Shown here one piece after another: positions 1-11,383 of a DNA stretch of 64,000 bases; position 1 is the first letter of the stretch, and each line of letters starts with the position of its first letter. The notes beneath the pieces were generated by a model that searched no databases, was not told the DNA's origin, and saw only the letters and a list, made by a program, of their open reading frames with translations. The stretch is from Mycolicibacterium canariasense (lineage in GTDB: Bacteria; Actinomycetota; Actinomycetes; Mycobacteriales; Mycobacteriaceae). The translations under genes were made by a program, and so were the position numbers. The stretch lies in contig NZ_LQOL01000049.1 in assembly GCF_002101555.1 (NCBI RefSeq), positions 124,001-188,000 of the forward strand, given 5' to 3'.

Positions 1-2
1 AC

Positions 3-1367
3 GAGAACTTCCTCATCGTCGGGGTGGACAGCCGCATCGGTGCCAACAGCGATATGGGCGCCGGGACCACCGATGACGCGGCCGGGGCGCGGTCGGACAC
101 GGTGATGTTGGTGAACATCCCGGCCAACCGCAAACGAGTGGTGGCGGTGTCCTTCCCGCGCGACCTGGCCATCACCCCCACCCAATGCCAGGCGTGGAAT
201 CCCGACACCGGGCAGTACGGCCCGGTGTACGACGAGGACACGGGTGAATACGGGCCCGACGAGGTCTACACCGAGACCAAGTTGAACTCGGCGTACGCGT
301 TCGGCGGGCCCAAGTGCCTGGTGAAGGTCATCCAGAAGCTGTCCGGTCTGTCGATCAACCGCTTCATGGCCGTCGACTTCGCGGGCTTCGCCAAGATGGT
401 CGACGCGCTCGGCGGCGTGGAGGTGTGCAGCACCACCCCGCTGGAGGACTACGAACTCGGGACGGTGCTGGCCCACGCCGGACGGCAGATGGTCGACGGG
501 CACACCGCGCTGCAGTACGTCCGCGCCCGCCAGGTCACCACGGAGGTCAACGGCGACTACGGCCGCATCAAACGCCAGCAGCTGTTCCTGTCCTCACTGC
601 TGCGGTCGCTGATCTCCAAAGACACGTTCTTCTCGCTGAGCAAGCTCAACAACGTCGTCAACATGTTCATCCAGGACAGCTACGTCGACAACATCAAGAC
701 CAAAGACCTGGTCGACCTGGGCCAGTCCATCCAGGGCGTCAACGCCGGGCGCATCAGCTTCATCACGGTGCCCACCACCGGCGTGACGGACGCCGACGGT
801 AACGAGCCACCCCGCACCGACGACGTGCACGCCCTGTTCGACGCGATCATCAACGACGACCCGCTGCCCGAGGAACGCAACTCCGACAACACGCCCGTGC
901 CGCAGACCCCGGAGATGCCGGTGGGTCCGGCGGCGGCGGTCGACGCCGAGCTCGTCGACGCGGTGGCCACCGATCCCGGTTCGGTGACCGTGCGGGTGTC
1001 GAACTCCACCGGCGAGAACGGACTCGCCGCCGACGCGGCCGCGGCGCTGCAGCAGCATGGATTCAACGTCGACACCCCCGACGACTACCCCGGCCCGCTG
1101 GACGCGACGACGGTGTTCTTCGCGCCGGGCAACGAGCAGGCGGCCGCCACCGTGGCATCGTCGTTCGCCAACGCGACCATCGAGCGGGCCACCGGACTGG
1201 GCAATGTGGTGCGGGTGGTGCTGGGCTCCGACTACCGCGCCGTCGCGCCGCCGTCGCCGAGCGGTTCGGCGGTGAAGGTGCACCTGGTGCAGGGCACCGC
1301 CGCCGAGCCGACGCACCTGCCCGAGGACCTGACCGTCACCAACGCGGCCGACACCACCTGCGAATAG
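3..1367 (+). CDS. LytR-CpsA-Psr (LCP) family cell-wall ligase, 5' truncated by window edge
   Basis: LCP proteins transfer polymers such as arabinogalactan from lipid carriers to peptidoglycan outside the membrane. The frame is open to the window edge and its first residues (NFLIVGVDSR) match the start of an LCP domain, so the cytoplasmic tail and membrane anchor lie upstream. A GTG at 24 is in frame but is not the true start. Visible motifs are SFPRD (around nucleotide 150) and YVRARQ followed by the Arg-rich GRIKRQQ (around 515-575), which line the polyprenyl-phosphate site. A LytR_C domain covers roughly 980-1250, followed by a low-complexity tail. The M. tuberculosis counterpart by position is Rv0822c. 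Family is certain; the polymer substrate is not. Confidence 0.9.
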   Translation, partial: ENFLIVGVDSRIGANSDMGAGTTDDAAGARSDTVMLVNIPANRKRVVAVSFPRDLAITPTQCQAWNPDTGQYGPVYDEDTGEYGPDEVYTETKLNSAYAFGGPKCLVKVIQKLSGLSINRFMAVDFAGFAKMVDALGGVEVCSTTPLEDYELGTVLAHAGRQMVDGHTALQYVRARQVTTEVNGDYGRIKRQQLFLSSLLRSLISKDTFFSLSKLNNVVNMFIQDSYVDNIKTKDLVDLGQSIQGVNAGRISFITVPTTGVTDADGNEPPRTDDVHALFDAIINDDPLPEERNSDNTPVPQTPEMPVGPAAAVDAELVDAVATDPGSVTVRVSNSTGENGLAADAAAALQQHGFNVDTPDDYPGPLDATTVFFAPGNEQAAATVASSFANATIERATGLGNVVRVVLGSDYRAVAPPSPSGSAVKVHLVQGTAAEPTHLPEDLTVTNAADTTCE

Positions 1368-1439
1368 CCGGTTCGCGAAAGCCTCCGGCATTCATCGTTC
1401 GTTCACCTGCACAATCGTGACGATCCGGGTTCTCAACCG

Positions 1440-1445
1440 TAGGCT
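1440..1445 (+). promoter_or_regulatory. -10 element of a leaderless phoU promoter
   Basis: TAGGCT fits the mycobacterial TANNNT -10 and ends seven bases before the phoU ATG. The transcript would begin at or next to the start codon, and no Shine-Dalgarno is visible. Confidence 0.5.
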
Positions 1446-1452
1446 TTAACCC

Positions 1453-2118
1453 ATGCGTACCGCGTACCACGAGCAGCTGGACGGCCTCAACGATCGACTC
1501 GGGGAGATGTGCGGCCTGGCAGGTCAAGCCATGGAGCGCGCCACCCAGGCCCTGCTGCAAGCCGATCTGGTGCTGGCCGAACAAGTCATCACCGATCACG
1601 AGCGCATCACCGAGGTCAGCAAGCTGGCCGAGGAGGAGGCATTCGTCATCCTCGCCCTGCAGGCGCCGGTGGCCGGCGACCTGCGGGCGATCGTCAGTTC
1701 CATCCAGATCGTCGCCGATGTCGACCGGATGGGCGCGCTGGCCCTGCACGTCGCCAAGATCGCCCGGCGCCGGCACCCGCAGCACGCGCTGCCCGAAGAG
1801 GTGAACGGATACTTCGCCGAAATGGGGCGTGTCGCAGTCGAATTGGGCAACAGCGCGCAGGACGTGCTGCGCACGCTGGATCCGCAGAAGGCCGCCCAGA
1901 TCCGCGAAGAAGACGATGCGATGGACGACCTGCATCGCCACCTGTTCTCGGTCCTGATGGACAAGGAGTGGAAGCACGGTGTCACCGCGGCCGTCGACGT
2001 GACACTGCTGAGCCGGTTCTACGAGCGCTTCGCCGACCACGCGGTCGAGGTGGCGCGCCGGGTGATCTTCCAGGTCACCGGTCAGCTGCCCGAGGACGAC
2101 GACCTCGACGCGCGCTGA
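1453..2118 (+). CDS. phoU: phosphate signalling/transport accessory protein PhoU
   Basis: PhoU is a cytoplasmic helical-bundle protein that links the Pst importer to the SenX3-RegX3 two-component system and restrains the phosphate response when phosphate is plentiful. The 221-residue product has the usual length and the two PhoU repeats, one beginning at the N-terminal YHEQLDGL and one in the second half with [12 protein letters not shown]. Acidic metal-binding motifs of the E/D-x3-D type are present in both repeats. It sits apart from pstSCAB, with a MarR/dehydrogenase pair between. Translation is probably leaderless. M. tuberculosis PhoY2 is the positional equivalent. Confidence 0.93.
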   Translation: MRTAYHEQLDGLNDRLGEMCGLAGQAMERATQALLQADLVLAEQVITDHERITEVSKLAEEEAFVILALQAPVAGDLRAIVSSIQIVADVDRMGALALHVAKIARRRHPQHALPEEVNGYFAEMGRVAVELGNSAQDVLRTLDPQKAAQIREEDDAMDDLHRHLFSVLMDKEWKHGVTAAVDVTLLSRFYERFADHAVEVARRVIFQVTGQLPEDDDLDAR

Positions 2119-2130
2119 GGGCCGCCACCG

Positions 2131-2640
2131 CTACTCCCCTGCGACGATCCGCACCCCGTCCTTGCGCGCGGCCAGCAGGTCGCGCAGCACGGTCTCCAGC
2201 ACCTGCAGGTCCGCATTGCTGTAACGCCGCAGAAATTCGCGCCGGCCACGGTCCATTTCGGCGTGCAGTTCGGCGTGCGCCGCGGTCAGCAGTTCCCCGT
2301 CGGCGGTGAGTCCCAGCTGGATCTCCTTGCGGTTACCCGGCACCGGTGAGCGCTGCACCAGACCGGCGTCCACCAGGCGCTGCACGTGTTTGGACACCGT
2401 GCCCTTGAGCTGGCCCGAACGGGCGGCCAGCCCCACCAGGCCGCTCGGCTCGTCGGCGATGGCGGCCAACAGGTGCATCGACAACGTCGGCAGCCCGCGA
2501 ATGACGGGCTCCAACCGCTTCGGGCAGCGATGCACCATGAAATCGCGTTCGGGGTCACCGTCCTCATCGGTGTCGAACTTGTCCCCGACCGCGTCGATGA
2601 GCGTGTTGACCGCGTCGATCAAGGCCAACTTGGTTTTCAT
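2131..2640 (-). CDS. MarR-family transcriptional regulator
   Basis: A 169-residue winged-helix regulator, the usual MarR length. The DNA-binding segment is visible as LVGLAARSGQLKGTVSKHV, followed by the wing (SPVPGNRKEIQLGL). The ATG at 2640 is chosen; an in-frame ATG three codons upstream (2649) is also possible. It is divergent from a medium-chain dehydrogenase gene. The gap holds two 12-bp TTTC-N4-GAAA palindromes, with a third similar site over the regulator's own start, so it probably represses both itself and the neighbour. The inducing ligand is unknown. Confidence 0.85.
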   Translation of the reverse strand: MKTKLALIDAVNTLIDAVGDKFDTDEDGDPERDFMVHRCPKRLEPVIRGLPTLSMHLLAAIADEPSGLVGLAARSGQLKGTVSKHVQRLVDAGLVQRSPVPGNRKEIQLGLTADGELLTAAHAELHAEMDRGRREFLRRYSNADLQVLETVLRDLLAARKDGVRIVAGE

Positions 2641-2707
2641 GGAAACCATATTGCCATCCGCGGCGCACCCCCGTACATTGTTTCCATAGAAACGATTTCT
2701 ACGGAAA
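2632..2707. promoter_or_regulatory. Putative MarR operator cluster (three TTTC-N4-GAAA-type sites)
   Basis: Two 12-bp units, TTTCCATAGAAA (2681-2692) and TTTCTACGGAAA (2696-2707), lie 15 bp apart centre to centre and are near inverted copies of each other. A third related unit, TTTTCATGGAAA, overlaps the regulator start (2634-2645) inside the palindrome GGTTTTCATGGAAACC. The arrangement suits cooperative binding of MarR dimers controlling both divergent genes. Confidence 0.6.
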
Positions 2708-2718
2708 CAGGAGCTCGG

Positions 2719-3689
2719 ATGAAAGCCGCCGTCGTGACCGAATGGGGCCAAGTGCCCGTCTACACCGAGTTCGCCGAGCCCCAAGCCGGCGACGGGACGG
2801 TCGTCGGGACCGTCGAAGCCTCGGCGCTGACCAATCTCACCCGCGGCATCGTCTCGGGACAGCATTACGCCAGCAAGGAAATTCAGTTGCCGGCCATCCC
2901 CGGGGTGGACGGCGTGGTCCGGCTCGCCGATGGTCGCCGGGTCTATGCCAGCGCGATCGGAGCACACGGCTTGATGGCCGAACGCGCCGCGATCAGAACC
3001 CAGGGCGCCTTCGAGGTGCCCGACGGCGTCGACTCCGTCACCGCCGCAGCCGTTCCCAACCCCGGTGCATCGGCGTGGATGGCGCTGCAGCACGGCGCCG
3101 CACTGCAGCCGGGCCAGCACGTCCTGGTGCTCGGCGCCACCGGTGTCACCGGCGCGACCGCCGTCCAGCTGGCCAAGTCGCTGTTCGGCGCGGGCCGGGT
3201 GGTGGTCGCCGGACGCGACACCGCTCGCCTGGACTGGTTGCGCACCGTCGGCGCCGACGACGCCATCGCCATGCGCGAAGACGACCTCGCCGCCCGCGTC
3301 GCCGCCCTGCACACCGAGCGGCCGTTCGACGCCGTACTGGACTACCTGTGGGGTGAACCGGCCGCCACCGCGCTGCGGGCCCTGGCCGGCAGCCATCCGT
3401 CGGCGCACTATCACCCCACCCGCTGGGTGCAGATCGGCTCGATGGCGGGGCCGGATATCGCGCTGCCCGCCGGCGTGCTGCGGGGCACGGCGATCACGTT
3501 GTCCGGCATCGGTTTCGGCAGTGTCCCACCCGAGGTGTTCGGTCGCGCCCGCACGGAGGCCTTGCCGCTGCTGCTGGACATGGTGGCCGACGGCCGGCTG
3601 CAACTGGACACCACGGTCCGGCCGCTGGCGCAGGTGGCCGAAGCCTGGACCGCCGCCGAGCCATCCGGTACCCGGGTGGTGCTGGTCCC

Positions 3690-3693
<4 letters not shown>
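2719..3693 (+). CDS. zinc-independent medium-chain dehydrogenase / quinone oxidoreductase-like protein
   Basis: A 324-residue MDR-superfamily protein with an N-terminal GroES-like fold and a nucleotide-binding Rossmann domain beginning at [19 protein letters not shown] (about residues 134-152). The zinc-binding Cys/His set of alcohol dehydrogenases is absent, which points to the quinone oxidoreductase or enoyl-reductase branch using NADPH. The ATG follows the sequence ACAGGAGCTCGG, which contains a good Shine-Dalgarno. The adjacent MarR gene and operator sites suggest inducible expression, perhaps by a reactive electrophile or quinone. The stop shares the bases CTAG with the convergent pstB stop. 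The substrate is unknown. Confidence 0.85.
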
Positions 3694-4466
<773 letters not shown>

Positions 4467-4475
4467 GACGAGCTC

Positions 4476-5390
4476 CTAAACCTTCTTGGGGGCAAAGATT
4501 TTCGCGACGAGCCGGGCGCCGATGTTGAGCAGCGCGACCAGCAGGATCAGCGTGAGCGCCGCTCCCCAGAGCCGGTCGGTGGGCACCGGGTTGGCACCCG
4601 CGCCGGCAGAGATCTGGTCGTACATCATGCCGGGCAGCGATCCCATGAAACCGCCGAACATGTCGAAGTTCATCGCCTGCGCGTACCCGACCAGGATGAG
4701 CAGCGGCGCCGTCTCACCCATCACGCGGGCCAGCGCCAGCATGATGCCGGTGACGATGCCCGACAACGCCGTCGGGATGACGATGCGCATGATGGTCTTC
4801 CATTTCGGCACGCCCAGTGCGTAACTGGCCTCGCGCAGATCCATCGGGACGATGCGCAGCATCTCCTCGGTGGCGCGCACGATCACCGGGATCATCAGCA
4901 GCACCAGCGCCAGCGACACGGCGAAACCGGATCGCTCGAACCCCAGCGTGGCCACCCAGAGCGCATAGATGAACAGCGCGGCGACGATGGACGGCACACC
5001 GGTGAGGATGTCCACCATGAACGTGGTGACCTTGCCCAGCCGGGTGCCACCGCCGTACTCGACCAGGTAGACCGCCACCATCACCCCGATCGGGATGGAG
5101 ATCAGCGAGCACACCAGCCCTTGCAGCAGGGTGCCGACGATCGCGTGGTACACACCGCCGCCCGCGGTGAACGTCGTCATCCCGGCCTGCGAGTTGGTGA
5201 ACCACACGGGCGAGGTGATCGCCTTGAAGCCCTTGACGACCACCGAGTACAGCACCCACGCCAGCGGCACCAGGGCCACCAGCACCGACGCCGTCACCAG
5301 TACGGTCGCGACGTTGTTGGTCAGCTTCCGGCGCGCACTGACGCCCTGGAAGACCGGCGCCTTGACCGGCTGTTCGAGCGTGGAGGTCAT
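4476..5390 (-). CDS. pstA: phosphate ABC transporter permease PstA
   Basis: Membrane permease partner of PstC in the phosphate importer. The 304-residue protein has about six hydrophobic segments and the permease loop that contacts PstB, seen as [19 protein letters not shown]. The ATG at 5390 is chosen because it overlaps the pstC stop as ATGA, a typical coupled junction. The frame extends further upstream only inside pstC. The C-terminus ends in a basic KIFAPKKV. Confidence 0.95.
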   Translation of the reverse strand: MTSTLEQPVKAPVFQGVSARRKLTNNVATVLVTASVLVALVPLAWVLYSVVVKGFKAITSPVWFTNSQAGMTTFTAGGGVYHAIVGTLLQGLVCSLISIPIGVMVAVYLVEYGGGTRLGKVTTFMVDILTGVPSIVAALFIYALWVATLGFERSGFAVSLALVLLMIPVIVRATEEMLRIVPMDLREASYALGVPKWKTIMRIVIPTALSGIVTGIMLALARVMGETAPLLILVGYAQAMNFDMFGGFMGSLPGMMYDQISAGAGANPVPTDRLWGAALTLILLVALLNIGARLVAKIFAPKKV

Positions 5391-6442
5391 TTCGCGCCCC
5401 TTCCGGCGACCACGGCGCGGGCCAGTGAGTTCACGACGAAGGTCAGGATGAACAGCACCAGGCCCGCCGCGATGTAGGCGCCTGCCTTGTACTGGTCGTT
5501 GAATTCGCTTGCCGTGGCAGCGATCTTGCTGGCGAACGTGTAGCCGCCGTCGAACAGCGACCACCCGAATGCCGTCTGCGTGCCGCGCAGGATGATCAGC
5601 AGCGCGATGGTCTCACCGAGCGCTCGGCCGAGGCCGAGCATGGCACCGCTGATGTAACCGGACAGGCCGAACGGCAACACGGTGGTGCGCACGACCTCCC
5701 AGCGGGTGGCGCCGAGTGCCAGCGCGGCCTCGATCTGGCCGCGCGGGGTCTGCACGAAGACCTCGCGGGTGACCGCGGTGATGATCGGCAGGATCATCAC
5801 CGCGAGCACGATGCCCGCGGTGAAGATGGTGCCGCCACCGGCCACCGACGCCGTTCCGGTCTTGAACAGGAACAGCCAGTCCAGGTTCTTGTTGAGCCAC
5901 AGGGCCAGCGGTTTGAGGACCGGCGCCAGCACGTACAGGCCCCACACGCCATAGACGATGGAGGGCACCGCGGCCAGCAGGTCCACCAGGTAGGCCAGCG
6001 GGCCGCGCAGCCGTCGGCCGGCGTACTGCGTCAGGAAGATCGCGATGCCCAGCGCCACCGGCATCGCCAGCACCAGAGCGAAGACGGAAACGAAGATCGT
6101 CACCTGCAGCAGGTCCAGGATGCCGAAGTGCATCGCCGACGTGTCGGTGGTGATCCAGTTGCCGCCGTAGGTGAAGAAGTTCTCCTTGTTGCGAGCCAGT
6201 GCCGGGACGGCACGCCACAGGAGGAACACCCCGATCGCCGCGATCAGCGCGACGATCAGGATGCCCGAACCTTCTGCGAGACCGTGGAAAACGCGGTCTC
6301 CCAAGCGCACTTTCGTGCCCTTGGAGGGGTTGGTGGAGATGGGCTCCGGCTCAGGGATGGGCGAGGCGAGTACCTCGCCCGATCCCGCATCGGCTGGATT
6401 AGGTGTCGTCACTGTTATCCCGTCAGGGACCTTGTTGGTCAT
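5387..6442 (-). CDS. pstC: phosphate ABC transporter permease PstC
   Basis: Second permease subunit of the phosphate importer. The 351-residue protein has a long cytoplasmic N-terminus (about 65 residues), then six or so membrane segments. The cytoplasmic coupling loop reads [19 protein letters not shown], close in form to that of PstA. It overlaps pstA by four bases and follows pstS by 47 bases, so it is co-transcribed with both. Confidence 0.95.
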   Translation of the reverse strand: MTNKVPDGITVTTPNPADAGSGEVLASPIPEPEPISTNPSKGTKVRLGDRVFHGLAEGSGILIVALIAAIGVFLLWRAVPALARNKENFFTYGGNWITTDTSAMHFGILDLLQVTIFVSVFALVLAMPVALGIAIFLTQYAGRRLRGPLAYLVDLLAAVPSIVYGVWGLYVLAPVLKPLALWLNKNLDWLFLFKTGTASVAGGGTIFTAGIVLAVMILPIITAVTREVFVQTPRGQIEAALALGATRWEVVRTTVLPFGLSGYISGAMLGLGRALGETIALLIILRGTQTAFGWSLFDGGYTFASKIAATASEFNDQYKAGAYIAAGLVLFILTFVVNSLARAVVAGRGAK

Positions 6443-6489
6443 CGGTCCGCAAGTCCATCCTCACCAAAATGACTGTCGTCCGCCAGCCG

Positions 6490-7611
6490 TCAGGCGATCG
6501 CCGAAACGGAGGCCAGCAGGCGCTGCTTGAAGGCGTCGGGCAGCGCGACGTAACCGGCCTGGGACAGGCTGGCCTGGCCCTGGTTGGCGGCCACCGTCAG
6601 GAACGATTTGACCGCGGCGGCGGTGTCGGCGTCGTAGCCCTTGGAACAGACGATCTCGTAGGTGGCCAGCATCAGCGGGTAGGCGCCGGCTTCCTTGGAG
6701 GCATAGAGCGCGTTCAGGTCCAGGGTGAGGTCCTTGCCGTCGCCCTCGAACTTGGCGGCGCCGACAGCCTGGGTGGTGGACTCGTCGGTCAGTGCGATGG
6801 CGCCGGCCCCACTGTCGATCTGCGCGTTGGGCAGGCCCGCGGCCGCAGCCGGGCTCTTCTCCACGTAGCCGATGGCACCAGGGGTGGCCTGCACGGCTTG
6901 CACCACGCCGGACGACTTCTGCGCGCCCTCACCGGCGCCGCCCTGGAACTCCTTGCCCGCACCCTTGGTCCAGGTCTGCGGCGCGGCGGCGGCCAGGTAC
7001 CTCTGGAAGTTGTCGGTGGTGCCCGACGAGTCCGACCGGTAGATCGGCGTGATGTCCACATCCGGCAGGGTGGTGCCCGAGTTCAGCGCGGCGATGGCCG
7101 GGTCGTTCCACTTCTTGATCTGGCCCTGGAAGATCTTGGCGAGCACGTCGGGGTTGACGACCAGCTTGTCGACGCCCTCGATGTTGTAGGCCAGCGCGAC
7201 GGGGCCGAAGACCAGCGGCAGGTTCCAGGCCTCGTTGCCACCGCAGCGCTCGGCGGCCTTCTTGAGCTGGTCGTCATTGAGGGCCGAATCGGATCCGGCG
7301 AAGTCGACCTGCTTGGCGATGAACTGGTCCACACCCGCGCCCGAACCGGTCGGGTTGTACGCCAGGGACTTGCCCGAGCAGACCTGGCCCCACACCTTGT
7401 TGAACTCGGCGATCGCGTTCTGCTGCGCGGTCGAGCCCTCGGCGGTCAGGCTGTTCTTCCCGGCACAATCGGCGGCCGAGGCGGAGCTGCCGGAGGCGGC
7501 CGACGAAGAGGCGGTGCCGGCGTTGTTGTCGCTGCCACAGGCGGCAAGGGTCAGGGCGGCCGCGGCCGACAGCGTGACACCAAAGACCTTGCCAAAGCGA
7601 TTGAGCTTCAC
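6490..7611 (-). CDS. pstS: phosphate-binding lipoprotein PstS
   Basis: Extracytoplasmic phosphate receptor that delivers phosphate to PstCA. The 373-residue protein starts with a basic n-region and a hydrophobic stretch ending in the lipobox LAACG (about residues 21-25), so it is lipid-anchored. Ligand-binding motifs of the family are present: TAEGSTAQQ, GSGAGVDQF and RSDSSGTTDNFQ. It is the first gene of the pst operon. A tandem 11-bp PHO-box-like repeat and a TANNNT -10 lie upstream, consistent with RegX3 activation when phosphate is scarce. Confidence 0.96.
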   Translation of the reverse strand: MKLNRFGKVFGVTLSAAAALTLAACGSDNNAGTASSSAASGSSASAADCAGKNSLTAEGSTAQQNAIAEFNKVWGQVCSGKSLAYNPTGSGAGVDQFIAKQVDFAGSDSALNDDQLKKAAERCGGNEAWNLPLVFGPVALAYNIEGVDKLVVNPDVLAKIFQGQIKKWNDPAIAALNSGTTLPDVDITPIYRSDSSGTTDNFQRYLAAAAPQTWTKGAGKEFQGGAGEGAQKSSGVVQAVQATPGAIGYVEKSPAAAAGLPNAQIDSGAGAIALTDESTTQAVGAAKFEGDGKDLTLDLNALYASKEAGAYPLMLATYEIVCSKGYDADTAAAVKSFLTVAANQGQASLSQAGYVALPDAFKQRLLASVSAIA

Positions 7612-7682
7612 TTATCCCACTTTCGGTTGACGGCTTCAGACTCTCCGGCAACGTATGCGCTGGTGGTGGACTCTTCGCAGAT

Positions 7683-7704
7683 GGAAAGTGAACGGAAGGT
7701 GAAT
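7683..7704 (-). promoter_or_regulatory. PHO-box-like tandem repeat upstream of pstS
   Basis: On the minus strand two 11-bp direct repeats lie head to tail, ATTCACCTTCC and GTTCACTTTCC. They match the GTTCACC-N4 pattern bound by actinobacterial phosphate response regulators (PhoP, RegX3). A candidate -10, TACGTT (7655-7650 on the minus strand), places the repeats over the -35 region. A separate GTTCAC in the other orientation lies at 7716-7721. Confidence 0.65.
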
Positions 7705-7780
7705 AGGTCCAGGGGGTTCACAGGATGCTGAGAATCCGGCGCGCACTCCCGGCCCTCGGCATCGTGGGTGCGATCCCGCC

Positions 7781-8257
7781 TCAGCGCGCGTAGAGCTCGG
7801 AGAGCGCGTGCACCAGCGGTGCGAGCTCGGGTAGCTCGCGCGCTTGCGTCAGGGATGCCTCGAGCGTGGCGTCGTGAGTGGGGCGAGCCTCCTGCAGTAA
7901 CCGGCGGCCCGATTCCGTGAGTTCGGTGTAGATGCCACGGCGATCCTCGGCACACAGGATTCTTCGGAGCAGGCCGCGGTCCTCGAGGCGATTGACGAGT
8001 CGGGTGGTCGCGCTACTGCTCAGTGCGGTGGCCCTGGCCAACTGGGACATGCGCATATGCCAACCGTCTTGGCGGCTCAATGCGTCGAGCACGGTGTACT
8101 CGACGACCGACAGGGTGTGGGTGCGCTGTAACGCCCGCTCGAGATCGCCGTCCAGGGCGCCGTACAGCGCGGCCAGGGTGCGCCAGCCTTGCGCACGGAT
8201 CTCGACGGCGTCGTCGGCAATCCCCACGGTCGTCTCCTCGGTCGATGGCTGGATCAC
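7781..8257 (-). CDS. MarR-family transcriptional regulator
   Basis: A 158-residue winged-helix regulator with the recognition region MSQLARATALSSSATTRLV and the wing basic motif CAEDRRGIYTELT. The GTG at 8257 gives the longest product; a GTG nine or ten codons later is an alternative start. The gene is divergent from an MFS exporter. Repeated GCGTATGCA and CGCATGCA words in the shared gap are probable operators, the standard arrangement for a MarR repressor of a drug exporter. The ligand is unknown. Confidence 0.85.
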   Translation of the reverse strand: MIQPSTEETTVGIADDAVEIRAQGWRTLAALYGALDGDLERALQRTHTLSVVEYTVLDALSRQDGWHMRMSQLARATALSSSATTRLVNRLEDRGLLRRILCAEDRRGIYTELTESGRRLLQEARPTHDATLEASLTQARELPELAPLVHALSELYAR

Positions 8258-8305
8258 AGCTTACCAGCTTGCGCTGATATAGCGCGTGTGCAACATTAAT
8301 ATCCC

Positions 8306-8354
8306 GCGTATGCAATTACTGCAGACGCATGCAATCGGCGTATGCACGCATGCA
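8306..8354. promoter_or_regulatory. Repeated GYATGCA words between marR and MFS genes (putative operator)
   Basis: GCGTATGCA occurs at 8306-8314 and 8338-8346, 32 bp apart. GCATGCA occurs at 8327-8333 and 8348-8354, 21 bp apart. Spacings near two and three helical turns put the sites on one DNA face. GCATGC is itself palindromic, as expected of a dimeric regulator's site. Confidence 0.5.
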
Positions 8355-8370
8355 CTCGAAAGGAATAGCG

Positions 8371-9582
8371 ATGCCCATAGGTCTCATCGCACTGGCCATC
8401 GGCGGGTTCGGTATCGGGCTCACCGAGTTCGTCATCATGGGATTGCTACCCGAAGTGGCAACCGACTTTGCGGTGAGCGAGGCCACTGCGGGCTATCTGA
8501 TCTCCGGATACGCCCTCTCGGTGGCGGTCGGCGCGGTCCTGCTCACCGCCGCGGTGACGAGATTCGACCGCAAGCGGGTGCTACTGGGGCTCATGGTGCT
8601 GTTCATCGTCGGCAACCTGATGTCGGCGATCGCCCCCACCTACGTCGTCATGTTGGGTGGCAGGATCGTCGCCGCCCTGTGCCACGGCGCCTTCTTCGGG
8701 ATCGGCTCGGTGGTCGCGGCCGATCTGGTGGCCGAGAACAAGCGCGCGAGCGCGATCGCCATGATGTTCGCCGGGCTCACCGTCGCCAATGTGCTTGGCG
8801 TTCCGCTGGGCACGCTGCTGGGCCAACAGCTGGGATGGCGTTCGACCTTCTGGGCGATCACCGTCATCGGTGTGGTCGCGATGATCGGGATCGCCGCCCT
8901 GGTTCCCGATATCGAGCGCGACGACTACACCGGCCTGCGGGGTGAGCTCAGGGCCTTCCGTCATCCTCAGGTGTGGCTGTCGAAAGTGATCACCATCCTC
9001 GGCTACGGCGGGATGTTCGGCGCCTTCACCTACATCGCCTTCACCCTCACCGAGGTGAGTGGCTTTGCGTCGTCGAGTGTTCCGTGGCTGCTGGTGCTGT
9101 TCGGCGTCGGCCTCCTCGTGGGAAACACGTTGGGAGCCAAGGCCGCCGACCGTGCGCTCACCCCCGCCCTGATCTCGATCCTGGCACTGTTGACCGTCGT
9201 GCTGGTCGGGTTCGCGGCCACCGCGCAGTACAAGGTGAGCGCGGTCATCGCACTGTTCCTGATGGGCGCCTTCGGTTTTGCCACCGTGCCGGGACTGCAG
9301 ATGCGCATCATGAACTACGCCGCCGGCGCCCCCACCCTCGCATCGGGCGCCAACATCGCCGCGTTCAATGTCGGCAATGCCCTCGGCGCCTGGCTGGGTG
9401 GGTTGACCATCGCGGCGGGTCTGGGGTTCACCTCTCCGATCTGGATGGGCGCCGTCGTCACCGTGGTCGGTCTGATCGTCCTGGTGGGCGCCACGGCCCT
9501 CGATCGTCGCAGCGACCGGACGCCGGGACCCGGAACGGACACCACCGTCGGCGCCGCCCAGCCCGCGGTCTCCCAGGGATGA
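8371..9582 (+). CDS. MFS transporter, DHA1 drug-exporter type (AraJ/YdhP-like)
   Basis: A 403-residue integral membrane protein with about 12 hydrophobic segments. The first reads GGFGIGLTEFVIMGLLPEVA, a signature of the AraJ/CmlA/YdhP exporter branch, and the helix 2-3 loop has TRFDRKRVLLG (MFS motif A). The ATG at 8371 is preferred because AAAGGAA precedes it by six bases; an in-frame start 14 codons upstream lacks this. It likely exports a small drug or metabolite and is controlled by the divergent MarR. It ends three bases before the convergent mshD stop. Confidence 0.87.
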   Translation: MPIGLIALAIGGFGIGLTEFVIMGLLPEVATDFAVSEATAGYLISGYALSVAVGAVLLTAAVTRFDRKRVLLGLMVLFIVGNLMSAIAPTYVVMLGGRIVAALCHGAFFGIGSVVAADLVAENKRASAIAMMFAGLTVANVLGVPLGTLLGQQLGWRSTFWAITVIGVVAMIGIAALVPDIERDDYTGLRGELRAFRHPQVWLSKVITILGYGGMFGAFTYIAFTLTEVSGFASSSVPWLLVLFGVGLLVGNTLGAKAADRALTPALISILALLTVVLVGFAATAQYKVSAVIALFLMGAFGFATVPGLQMRIMNYAAGAPTLASGANIAAFNVGNALGAWLGGLTIAAGLGFTSPIWMGAVVTVVGLIVLVGATALDRRSDRTPGPGTDTTVGAAQPAVSQG

Positions 9583-9585
9583 GCG

Positions 9586-11198
<1,613 letters not shown>

Positions 11199-11383
11199 AA
11201 GGCCCTCCGGCGCCCTGGCAGATTCCCTGGGACAACGATGTCGAAGGTCATCTTCCAGATTCATGGCTGACACGTGGCCGTTACGACCGACGATCACCTG
11301 AGGATAGCGTGCTACCTGGTGGTTAGCTGACTTGAATGAGCGCCGGCAACTGCGGCACGGCTCGGGTGCGCCAGAATGTCCCG

